From Pseudomonas sp. Irchel 3H7 (lineage in GTDB: Bacteria; Pseudomonadota; Gammaproteobacteria; Pseudomonadales; Pseudomonadaceae), in assembly GCF_900187605.1 (NCBI RefSeq), contig NZ_FYEA01000006.1, positions 248,001-312,000 of the forward strand: 64,000 bases of DNA, written 5' to 3'. Positions 15,823-23,188 of this stretch are shown here, one piece after another. Within the stretch, counting starts at the first letter, position 1. Each line of letters opens with the position of its first letter. The position numbers and the translations under genes were made by a program. Under the pieces are notes generated by a model, which was not told the origin of the DNA, made no database searches, and saw only the letters and a list, made by a program, of their open reading frames with translations.

Positions 15823-15857
15823 TTTTGCTCCTGGCACTCTATTGCAACTGGTTCATC

Positions 15858-16376
15858 TCATTTGGCGGTAGAGGCGGAAGCAGGGGTCTTTGCGCAATAT
15901 TCACGGAACGCCTTGATGCCGCGCGTGATGATCAATATTGGCTTAACCATGTAGCGATAGCTGACGAACAAATTCAGGGCGATCCAGGCTAGCTGGTAGG
16001 ACGAACCGTGAAAGCTTCGGTGGTTGGCGCTGTTTGTCCAGAAACCGTAGGCAACAAAAATAGTAAATATGGCGACCGTTAACGGAAAGATGCCGAGCCT
16101 CCCTAGGGAGACGCCAATGAAGGGGATAGTAACCACCGAGCGAACAGGCTCTCCTGCCACTTGCATTGCCCAGATTCTGTAGACCTTGTCCTTACCCAGC
16201 TGTGCTGTCACCCGGACACGATCCCCCGCCTTGACGTGAGCGTCCAGCACATCTGGGATTTCGATCGGTTCGAGTTTTTTGCCGTCAATTTTCCAAAAAT
16301 GGTAGCTCACCATGTCGCCGCCGAAGCCGCGCGATTTCTCATCGAGCCGGCCGTCTACGATCTGCATTTCCTTCAT
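15858..16376 (-). CDS. Membrane protein with N-terminal soluble beta domain, unknown function
   Basis: ATG at 16376 is preferred (172 residues); an in-frame earlier start at 16430 would place the N terminus inside the operator. The first 85 residues form a soluble beta-rich domain (YHFWKIDGKKLEPIEIPDV, GDRVRVTAQLGKDKVYRIWAMQV) that reads like an OB-type or barrel fold. Two hydrophobic segments follow (about 93-118 and 130-155), then a basic tail. I do not recognise the family. It is divergent from an XRE regulator, and two matched palindromes lie between them, so it is probably controlled by that regulator. Confidence 0.6.
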   Translation of the reverse strand: MKEMQIVDGRLDEKSRGFGGDMVSYHFWKIDGKKLEPIEIPDVLDAHVKAGDRVRVTAQLGKDKVYRIWAMQVAGEPVRSVVTIPFIGVSLGRLGIFPLTVAIFTIFVAYGFWTNSANHRSFHGSSYQLAWIALNLFVSYRYMVKPILIITRGIKAFREYCAKTPASASTAK

Positions 16377-16431
16377 CTTGAGTCCCTGTCCTTGCGTCGC
16401 TGAGTGATGGCAAAAGGATATTTCTACCAAA

Positions 16432-16481
16432 TACTAAGGAATACTTAGTATGCGGTCAAAGCAAATCTAAGAATCTCTTAG
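16432..16481. promoter_or_regulatory. Paired palindromic operator upstream of the XRE gene
   Basis: Site 1: TACTAAG-GAATA-CTTAGTA (16432-16450), perfect 7-bp arms. Site 2: CTAAG-AATCT-CTTAG (16467-16481), perfect 5-bp arms. The core CTAAG-N5-CTTAG is identical, and the centres are 33 bp apart, close to three helical turns. They lie in the divergent gap between the membrane protein gene and the XRE gene. The natural reading is two dimer sites for the XRE protein, controlling itself and the divergent gene. Confidence 0.75.
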
Positions 16482-16499
16482 CCTTTCGGCGATGAGAAA

Positions 16500-16808
16500 A
16501 TGGGTACGTTCGGCAAGCGTTTGAAAGAGGCGCGCAAGCTTAGGGGCTTTTCACAGGAGCGTTTGGGGATCGAGGCGGGCATTGAGCCGGCCACGGCGTC
16601 AGCGCGGATGTCTCAGTACGAAAAGGGCGTTCACCAGCCTGGGGAAAGTATCGTGAAGCAGATCGCCGCAGTCATGAATCTGCCGGTGCCGTATTTTTAC
16701 TGCGAGGACGATGAGACGGCGCATCTGCTGCAGTGCTTTCATCTTTTGAAAGCGAAGGATCGCAAGGATGTGGTTGATCAGGTTGAGAGGCTTGCACTGT
16801 GTGGCTGA
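16500..16808 (+). CDS. XRE-family transcriptional regulator
   Basis: 102 residues. HTH at about 5-62: LKEARKLRGFSQERLGIEAGI, then SQYEKGVHQPG and VKQIAAVMNLPVPYFY, which is the Cro/CI-type fold. The C-terminal 30 residues are helical and may dimerise. The ribosome binding site is weak (GATGAG), so expression may be low. It is divergent from the membrane protein gene, with two matched palindromes between them, so autoregulation is likely. It is too small to carry a separate sensor domain; phage-type repressors of this length exist, but no phage genes are near. Confidence 0.88.
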   Translation: MGTFGKRLKEARKLRGFSQERLGIEAGIEPATASARMSQYEKGVHQPGESIVKQIAAVMNLPVPYFYCEDDETAHLLQCFHLLKAKDRKDVVDQVERLALCG

Positions 16809-16904
16809 TATACATGCCCAAACAGAAGACTGAAGAAGCTTTTCCCGACAGCACAAGTAACGTATGAGTAGACCAGAACGTGACAAAGTAGGTGGGAGAC
16901 AAGC

Positions 16905-17351
16905 ATGAGTTACTGGGAAATGAGGATACTGAAGCAGCCCGGATTCGACCCCCAATTGCCGGGGGCCGGATATAAGACTGCTAAAGAGTACAGTCGCAAG
17001 CTTGCGATAGTGGGTAGTGGTTTGTTCGTGGGATGTGGGGCGCTTTTCTTCGTGCCGCTTACACAGCCTCTGGCGCTAGGATTGGCGGGAGCTCTGCTCG
17101 TCCTTGCTTGCATCGTGGGGCGTGAGTACAACAAGCATGCTCATGAGTTCGTGAAGCACACCTCATTGCCCCAACTGATCAGAATTTTTGCCCCTACCTG
17201 GCGTTACATGTTGATGACAACCATTTTGTTGGGAGTTGGGCTAGGTCTGACTGAATGGAGCGTTTTCGCCGAGAAGAAGGAAATGCTGTTAGGCCTGATG
17301 GTGTCGGGGAGCTTTTTCGATTTACTAAAAAGCTTCCTCACTGCCAAATAG
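16905..17351 (+). CDS. Hypothetical inner membrane protein, about four TM helices
   Basis: 148 residues, ATG at 16905 with TGGGAG 11 bases upstream. Hydrophobic segments at about 33-52, 55-70, 104-122 and 126-142 suggest a four-helix membrane protein with a short, charged N terminus (KQPGFDPQLPGAGYKTAKEY) in the cytosol. No family or motif is recognised. It follows the XRE gene after 96 bases on the same strand and may belong to its unit. The next gene, greB, converges on it. Confidence 0.6.
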   Translation: MSYWEMRILKQPGFDPQLPGAGYKTAKEYSRKLAIVGSGLFVGCGALFFVPLTQPLALGLAGALLVLACIVGREYNKHAHEFVKHTSLPQLIRIFAPTWRYMLMTTILLGVGLGLTEWSVFAEKKEMLLGLMVSGSFFDLLKSFLTAK

Positions 17352-17458
17352 TTGCTCATCAAGCGGTTGGCTTTCTCGTCGTTGATTGCCCGCCGCTCAG
17401 ATAAGCCTACCAGCGATGTTTGCAGCATCAGCTCGCTGCTCGATGCCATGATATTTCG

Positions 17459-17971
17459 TTATTTTTGAACCGACGAAGCCGAAGTCTGATCTTCTGCTGG
17501 GTCATGGTAGGAGATGCTCTTGATATACCAAGAGGTTTCGCCGGTTGGAGTCTGTACCGTTGCTTCGTCGCCTTCCTCTTTCTTGAGTAGGGCCCGAGCC
17601 ATAGGTGAATCGATCGAAATGTAATCGTTGCGGCCATAAATTTCGTCATAGCCCACGATCCGAAATTTTTTTACGTCTCCATCGTCATTCTCAACTTCGA
17701 CCCAAGCCCCAAAGAAAACCTTACCCTCTTGCTCGGGGGAATAGTCGACAACCTTCACGTCCTCCAATCGCTTACGCAAATACCTGACCCTTCGATCAAT
17801 CTCGCGCAGCAGTTTTTTGTTGTACTGGTAGTCCGCGTTTTCGCTGCGGTCTCCCAGCGATGCCGCCCAAGCGACTTTCTGGGTTATTTCTGGGCGATAC
17901 ACACGCCACAGATGATCAAGCTCTGCTCTTAAGGCGTCGTGGCCACCGCGAGTGATGATGTTCGTGGCCAA
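17459..17971 (-). CDS. greB: Transcript cleavage factor GreB
   Basis: A TTG start at 17971 is chosen because AGGAGG lies five bases before it and the protein then begins at the usual place (LATNIITRGG). 170 residues: N-terminal antiparallel coiled coil with the tip region SLGDRSENADYQYNK, whose acidic residues enter the RNA polymerase secondary channel, then LLREIDRRVRYLRKRLEDVKVVDY and a C-terminal FKBP-like domain (RIVGYDEIYGRNDYISIDSPMARALL). It rescues backtracked polymerase. A second, truncated greB of another subtype lies at 37.7 kb, so this is the intact copy here. Confidence 0.93.
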   Translation of the reverse strand: MATNIITRGGHDALRAELDHLWRVYRPEITQKVAWAASLGDRSENADYQYNKKLLREIDRRVRYLRKRLEDVKVVDYSPEQEGKVFFGAWVEVENDDGDVKKFRIVGYDEIYGRNDYISIDSPMARALLKKEEGDEATVQTPTGETSWYIKSISYHDPAEDQTSASSVQK

Positions 17972-18527
17972 AGCGGCCTCCTGTTGAAGAGTTGCGCGTG
18001 TTAATCGAATGCAGTGCAGAGGCTTTAGAATGGGAGTGTGCACTGTTTGATGTCATGGTGGGGCGAGGCCCACGGTTCTTAAATTAGAGCCTATCATGCG
18101 GCCGTATTTCATCGTATTAGGGAGCGCGAGATAGCATTCAGCGCGTCCAAGATGACTTCCAAGCGCACGGGCAATCCGTTCTGCGTGACTACATCGGCTG
18201 TCAACCACCATCTGTTGCAGTGTTGTGATTGTAGAGTCGACAACCTCTCTTGGGAATTTGCGCTCTTGATGGCGCCCAAATCCGAAGCCCGATGCATTTG
18301 CAGATCAATTCGATTCAGCGTGATGTGGGCTAGGGTGAGTAGATTCTTTATCTCGTAGCAGAAATGCGTATTAGCTGCCAGGAAGATGCTGGCAGTTTGC
18401 CCGCTTTATGGGAATTGCTCTGCTAGGATAAATTCGCCGTCGGCTTTGTTTGGACTGACAAATTCGTTTTTCCCGCCACTGTGCTCAGATGGCTCGAACC
18501 CGTGGCCCGATCATTCGAGGATGGATC
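17972..18527. other. Intergenic stretch between greB and the 744-aa gene
   Basis: About 550 bases. Short frames occur on both strands (18109-18297 minus, 18152-18358 plus) without ribosome binding sites or recognisable patterns. Promoters of both neighbours are expected here. Accessory genes begin on its right side. Confidence 0.4.
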
Positions 18528-20762
18528 ATGCCCAATCCAAAATTGCCACCTGAGTTTGAGGTCGTGAGTTGGCTGCAAAGGCTTATCGAAAACGACCAAC
18601 TGCTCGAAAATATCCAAGGTCAGGAAGTCATTAGTTCCATAACGGATGCGATCGGGCAGGACTTTTTCATCCCATCTTTCGGTATTGATTACATCTCTCG
18701 ACGTGCCTCAGCAGAGGCTGCTGATCAGGTGCTTGGTCGTTTGGGTTTACTGGAAATTATTTCGATCAATACCAGTATCTCGCTCACCACTGGCGAGGTT
18801 TTACGCCCTGACATTCTCTGCTTCAATCCCGACTCGAAGACCCTCGTAGTTTTTGAGGTCAAACGAGCAAGTGAGACAGAAAGGCAAACCGTTACCGAGC
18901 TCGCAGGTTATGAACAGGAACTTCGAAACCTGCTGCCTTTTCTAGGCAACTTCGATATTTGTTTTGTGGTGGTGGCTGCGGATTGGACAACGCTTCTGAC
19001 TCACGCGGTCGGCAGTATGAACGCCTGGTCGGGCAAGCAATGCCTGGCTCTCAAGTTGTTATCCTCTGAGTCATCATTTGTGTTGCAGGCCCTCCTGCCC
19101 GAAGCATGGCATCTAACCGGTAGTGTGAGATTACCGCCTGAAGCACTTCCCTCTATCGACCTGTATCTGTTCGAAAAATCGGTTGATGACTTCGTTGATG
19201 ATGAGGATGAGCGCAAGAGGGATGAAGCGGATGGTGCGCAGGCAGAAGAGTCAGCTACTGACGAGCGAATTCCACCACGTTGCATAATAAGCGCGATGGA
19301 TGTTATCGCGCGTGCAGGTGACAGGGCTGGATCCCACGGATTCATGATGCTGTGGAGGGATGTCAATGGCCATGGGCGAGGGCGGTGGTGCATCACCCTA
19401 TGCGCTATCGATCCCTACTCGATGTACGCCTGGTGCAAAGAGCATGGGTTGCCCCAGCGTGTTTCTGAAGCATCCCTGTTCCTGGACAGCCGCAAAGCCG
19501 ATATTTCAGGTCAGACACCAGCCACAATCTACGATATTGCCAACGCCGCCTACCCGATTCTGAAGGAGCATTTTGATCCTGAGTTCAGCAGCGACGTTTG
19601 TTGGCAAATGAAGGCTCAGAGTTGCCGGCTCAGAGGGGTACCTACGAGGTTTGATTTCTGGGGAAGTCTCGGACAACACGCTCGTGAGTTCGTCTGCAAT
19701 CCAGCTGTGCGTTATCGATATATGCCTTACGTGAGCCGAAACCAACTCGACTGGACTGATCCAGTCGTGGCGATGCCATTGGTGGAAAATCTGTCGGTAG
19801 GTGTGCCGTTCCCGGGAGGGACAATCAAATGCAGTGATGCCTTCCTTACGGGCAGGGTACTGGGTGATCTCGCTTTGGCTGCCTTCAATGCAGCGCCTGG
19901 CAGAGAGCATGCGGCGAGAATCGAACCCATGGTCGAGTGGGCGCAGTTGGAGGCGTTGCGGCATGCGATCGAAATGAAACAGATGTATGACGTGACGGAA
20001 GAAATCGTCACGCCGATCCCTATGCTATCCAATGACCCATTGAAAAGATTAAAGGCGACTCAGGATCTTGCGAATTGGGTGCAATCAGATCTGATCAGTG
20101 ACCGGCATCCTTTCCACCAAGGGTGCTTTGACTTGGGGTTGAGGGAAGCCATGCTGTTCAGGTTATCAGAGGAGGGAAGCATTGATCGGTCTTCGCCTGA
20201 TCAACCTCGCCAGGCGGCCTCATTAATTCGGCACCTCCTGAAGGGCGCGATTCTCAGGATGAAAGGCAGTCAAGGTCAGCTGTTGCAGTCCGCAGGGTAT
20301 CGCGATTTCGAAAAATACCTGGCCCCACATTTGGCAACCTGTCTTGACAAGCAGGGTATCGTCGACGAGCTACGATTGAACGTAGCACTTGATGAAATTC
20401 CAGATGTTGAGCTGCTCAGAGCGTTTCCCGGGACACTCGTTAAAGGGATTGATTCGATTGTTCCGGTCGTCCTTCATACCGTTACTCCAGCGTTTTCTGT
20501 GTTCGTCGATTGGGAGTGGTTGAAGTCTGGGGTAAGGGCGCTGTTTGAATCAGGAGATCATCGTCCCGCAGTAATCTTCAATCAGAACGGCACGGTGGGG
20601 ACTGGCCATATTCTGGGAATGAGAAAATTCCTCTCACCCATCATGGATCCTGATGTAGAGGTTTATCTTCTCGATGAAACATCCGCACGGAATATTGCTA
20701 TGAAAATGACGTGGGAGGAGGTCAAGACATTCTATGCTGAATGGAGCCAAGGTGCTGCGTGA
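18528..20762 (+). CDS. Large protein with N-terminal PD-(D/E)XK nuclease-like domain
   Basis: Start ATG 18528 has GAGGA 6-7 bases upstream (an earlier in-frame ATG at 18489 does not). 744 residues. The PD-(D/E)XK core is seen as E76, P94-D95 in RPDILCF, and E110-V-K112 in VVFEVKR, followed by a helix with a conserved-looking GYEQEL, as in NERD/DUF4263-type nucleases. An acidic low-complexity linker at about 215-240 separates it from a 500-residue C-terminal part with no motif I recognise. A stand-alone, single-gene nuclease effector is plausible; activity is inferred from the motif only. It opens the accessory region. Confidence 0.7.
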   Translation: MPNPKLPPEFEVVSWLQRLIENDQLLENIQGQEVISSITDAIGQDFFIPSFGIDYISRRASAEAADQVLGRLGLLEIISINTSISLTTGEVLRPDILCFNPDSKTLVVFEVKRASETERQTVTELAGYEQELRNLLPFLGNFDICFVVVAADWTTLLTHAVGSMNAWSGKQCLALKLLSSESSFVLQALLPEAWHLTGSVRLPPEALPSIDLYLFEKSVDDFVDDEDERKRDEADGAQAEESATDERIPPRCIISAMDVIARAGDRAGSHGFMMLWRDVNGHGRGRWCITLCAIDPYSMYAWCKEHGLPQRVSEASLFLDSRKADISGQTPATIYDIANAAYPILKEHFDPEFSSDVCWQMKAQSCRLRGVPTRFDFWGSLGQHAREFVCNPAVRYRYMPYVSRNQLDWTDPVVAMPLVENLSVGVPFPGGTIKCSDAFLTGRVLGDLALAAFNAAPGREHAARIEPMVEWAQLEALRHAIEMKQMYDVTEEIVTPIPMLSNDPLKRLKATQDLANWVQSDLISDRHPFHQGCFDLGLREAMLFRLSEEGSIDRSSPDQPRQAASLIRHLLKGAILRMKGSQGQLLQSAGYRDFEKYLAPHLATCLDKQGIVDELRLNVALDEIPDVELLRAFPGTLVKGIDSIVPVVLHTVTPAFSVFVDWEWLKSGVRALFESGDHRPAVIFNQNGTVGTGHILGMRKFLSPIMDPDVEVYLLDETSARNIAMKMTWEEVKTFYAEWSQGAA

Positions 20763-20868
20763 GCACCTGTGCTAATCGGTTTTTCCATCAGCAGGGATGA
20801 CTGGATCTTCCAGCGCTCTCCAAGTCTGCATGTCGATGTCCGACTGACGCGAGGGGTGATCGTCAGCG

Positions 20869-21153
20869 CTACATTCGTGCATTTATCCACTCCCACACGT
20901 TCTTGCTGAGCCACCCTTGGTGTTCTCCATTGTTCAGCTTGGTGACAAAAATGCGGTCGTTGAGGTCAAGCTTGAGTCGAAGGTCGTCGGAAATCTGGTT
21001 CGCTGTGGCGCTGCTGGAAAGCCATCGAACAGACTCCAACCCTGCATCGCTGACATTTGGATAGCGATCCAGATGCTGGATGAAGGCTTGCCGGGCTTGG
21101 GCGTAGTTGCCGCGCTCCTTGTTGAGGTTCCACGTCACCATGTAGACAGCCAT
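20869..21153 (-). CDS. SinR-family protein with Cas2/VapD-like fold
   Basis: 94 residues. It begins MAVYMVTWNLNKERGNY, the first beta strand and an Asn where Cas2/VapD proteins have Asp (YDxxx), and ends with DLNDRIFVTKLNNGEHQGWLS and WEWI. This matches the small proteins annotated as SinR family, which share the ferredoxin-like fold of Cas2 and VapD. No CRISPR repeats or cas genes are near. The nuclease Asp at the end of strand one is replaced by Asn, so catalytic activity is doubtful. The partner is unknown; the gene stands alone, convergent with the 744-residue nuclease-like gene. Confidence 0.7.
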   Translation of the reverse strand: MAVYMVTWNLNKERGNYAQARQAFIQHLDRYPNVSDAGLESVRWLSSSATANQISDDLRLKLDLNDRIFVTKLNNGEHQGWLSKNVWEWINARM

Positions 21154-21574
21154 TGATTACTCCTTGTTGAGCCGAGGGATGGCTCCAGCAAGCCTAAGCC
21201 AAGCCTTTGAAAGAGTCTATGTCGACGTGAACTTCTTTTATTGAGATTCATGGCAGTGTTTGTCGATTGGCGGCAACCGTTCAGGTGAGTGTTCTTTAAT
21301 TACAATATCGTCCTGCCCCGGTATTCTGCTTCATGATGGATGTTTCCGTCATCTCATTGCATATCCTCAGCTATAGTAAATACCAAGCGTACTTCCGGCT
21401 TGCAGTCTGCAGCCCAGCAGCTATTAGCTGCACGCGCAAAGTGAGTGTTGATTTACCCTGATTTTTCGTGGTTGACGGTGAACGTCGGCAGGACAGTACG
21501 TGTGATCAGTAATCTTGAATATCCGTTCCGTCAAAAGACCTCTTCTACATTGCGCTAAAGATAGGGTGATTAAG
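21154..21574. other. Intergenic stretch without recognised gene
   Basis: About 420 bases, AT-rich around 21290-21380, between divergent genes. It should hold promoters for both. No hairpin, repeat or small gene was identified. Confidence 0.4.
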
Positions 21575-22069
21575 ATGATGGCAGATCCGATGTCGGCATT
21601 ATTGAACTTTCAGAAAGAAATTTCCGCTGGCATGCTTACTGCTGCGTCTAATGGGTCACCTAACATCCGTGTAGTTCGCGATGAGCTGAACGGAAAAACT
21701 AGGTTTTCATTTGCCCGGGTAGAGCAGGGCCAAGTGAAGTCTTTGGTTATGTTCATTTCGGGAGGGAACAAAAACGATGTCCCTTGTTTCGATGTGGGGT
21801 ATGCCGTAGCAATCCCGTGGAGAGGGAAGGGGTACGCTAAAGAAATCATTACGCAGGGATTGAAGGAGCTGAGCGAAGGCTTGCGCTTGGCTACTGGACT
21901 ATCCGCATTCTGGGTTGTTGCTGTGATCGGTATGGAGAATGTCGCATCGCAAGCCGTTGCCAAGAGTACTCTATCAAGTACATTCGAGGAAATAGTTGAC
22001 GAGTTCTCTGGTTTGCCTGCATTGATTTACAGCCGCTTGATAAATTTTGAACCAGGAGTAAAAGCGTAG
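21575..22069 (+). CDS. GNAT-family N-acetyltransferase
   Basis: Start ATG 21575 (AGGG 8 bases before) gives 164 residues; the open frame reaches back to a TTG at 21515. Motif A is clear: VGYAVAIPWRGKGYAKEI, with the acetyl-CoA pyrophosphate loop RGKGYA. Strand beta-4 with the usual bulge precedes it (FSFARVEQGQVKSLVMF). Later parts are divergent, and the substrate cannot be told. The gene sits alone, with AT-rich flanks, inside the accessory region. The family includes antitoxin-linked toxins, but no antitoxin gene is adjacent. Confidence 0.75.
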   Translation: MMADPMSALLNFQKEISAGMLTAASNGSPNIRVVRDELNGKTRFSFARVEQGQVKSLVMFISGGNKNDVPCFDVGYAVAIPWRGKGYAKEIITQGLKELSEGLRLATGLSAFWVVAVIGMENVASQAVAKSTLSSTFEEIVDEFSGLPALIYSRLINFEPGVKA

Positions 22070-22214
22070 TGCGCGTTTTCACATTGGATAATGCGAGCTT
22101 GCCCTGTAAGTGAGGTTAGAAGATTTTGAATTAAAACTAAACCTATCGGCTAGTGCCTTACGGTGATGACGTTTCTGCTTTAGGCGAAAAGTGGAGTTTT
22201 TATCATGGCTTACT

Positions 22215-22234
22215 CCCCCCCCCCCAAAAAAAAA
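22215..22234. repeat. Homopolymer tract, eleven C followed by nine A
   Basis: An uninterrupted run of C (22215-22225) joins a run of A (22226-22234), just after an ATG-GCT-TAC at 22205. Such tracts slip in replication and in sequencing. No gene is called across it, although a short frame (28 codons) passes through. Confidence 0.8.
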
Positions 22235-22272
22235 CAGAGTTCATTAGCCTCTTGGCCTGTATTAGATTTTTG

Positions 22273-23058
22273 CTATGGATTCGACTGTAGTAGCTCCCGT
22301 AGCAACTCTTCGACTGACTTTCTAGAGGCACCCTTCACGATGAGGCCGTTTTTATATTCAAGTCCAATTCCGAAAAACTGAAATATGTCACTAAGAACGG
22401 GCTCTTTCGAATGGATTTTTTTAGGCCCCTTAAATAGCCCCCCACCGCTCATTCCTTTCAGTGCATAGCCTTGTTCTTTAAACCCTTCATGGGTGTACTG
22501 TACATTTTCATTGACATGTTTTCCGGTTACCTCATTTTCGGTTTCTGATACAAGCTCAACTCCGAGCAAAAGGAAGTCGGCATTATTCCATTTTTTTAGC
22601 CCGTCCACTCCATCGGAAAGGAATTTCTGAACATTTTCTTTGGTGGCCTTAGTACGATGAATGCTTTGCACTGCCTTTTTCTTAGGGAAACCTATCCATC
22701 CGAAATTCTCTACGAATTCAGTGGTGGAAACGAAGTTTAAGTCGAAGTAGTTTTTGTGCTCGATTTGTTGGGTGTGGCAAGCACATAGGTCTCTTTCTCG
22801 GCATATTTTATGTGAGCGCGAAATGCTCGAAAGAGGCATAAATTCGCCATCTGTTCTAAGTACACCTATTTCATTCAGATGATCTTCTCGCGGGGAAAGT
22901 GCATGCGCTGCGAAAACACAGAAATGCTGTCCTTCAATCTTTACGAACGTCATGGTGGAAGAGAATTCGTAGCCGCCTGTGCCATTTTTTCGGTACAGAG
23001 GGTATATATGTCGCTGGGCTTGTAAAGCGAAGTCATCTACCCTGAAAATACCACTCAT
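22273..23058 (-). CDS. Cytosolic trypsin-like serine protease
   Basis: 261 residues without a signal peptide. The triad is visible: His52 in VFAAHAL, Asp90 in RERDLCAC, and Ser204 in the oxyanion motif GMSGGGLF. This is the chymotrypsin-fold pattern of cytosolic trypsin-like proteins found beside bacterial conflict systems. The C-terminal tail (KSVEELLRELL) is helical. It has its own ribosome binding site (GGAG 8 bases before ATG) and follows the ABC-ATPase gene of the next operon by 130 bases on the same strand; a possible promoter (TTGAAA, 18 bases, TTATCG) lies in that gap. It may be an effector or accessory factor of the operon (inference). Confidence 0.72.
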   Translation of the reverse strand: MSGIFRVDDFALQAQRHIYPLYRKNGTGGYEFSSTMTFVKIEGQHFCVFAAHALSPREDHLNEIGVLRTDGEFMPLSSISRSHKICRERDLCACHTQQIEHKNYFDLNFVSTTEFVENFGWIGFPKKKAVQSIHRTKATKENVQKFLSDGVDGLKKWNNADFLLLGVELVSETENEVTGKHVNENVQYTHEGFKEQGYALKGMSGGGLFKGPKKIHSKEPVLSDIFQFFGIGLEYKNGLIVKGASRKSVEELLRELLQSNP

Positions 23059-23188
23059 AATTTAAGCTCCGCTCTTGGTGGAATTGTTGTTCTGTTCTGT
23101 TTCTGATTGGCGATAAGTAACGCGGCTCTGGAATTTTCAAGGGCGGTGTCTCGCGTTCTAACCGTACACACACGCGGGTTATTTGAAC

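Noticed and set aside
17204..17449. Minus-strand frame of 81 codons (starts SSSELMLQTSLVGLSERRAIN)
   Set aside because: The first 40 residues look helical and protein-like, but most of the frame is antisense to the plus-strand membrane protein gene and there is no ribosome binding site.
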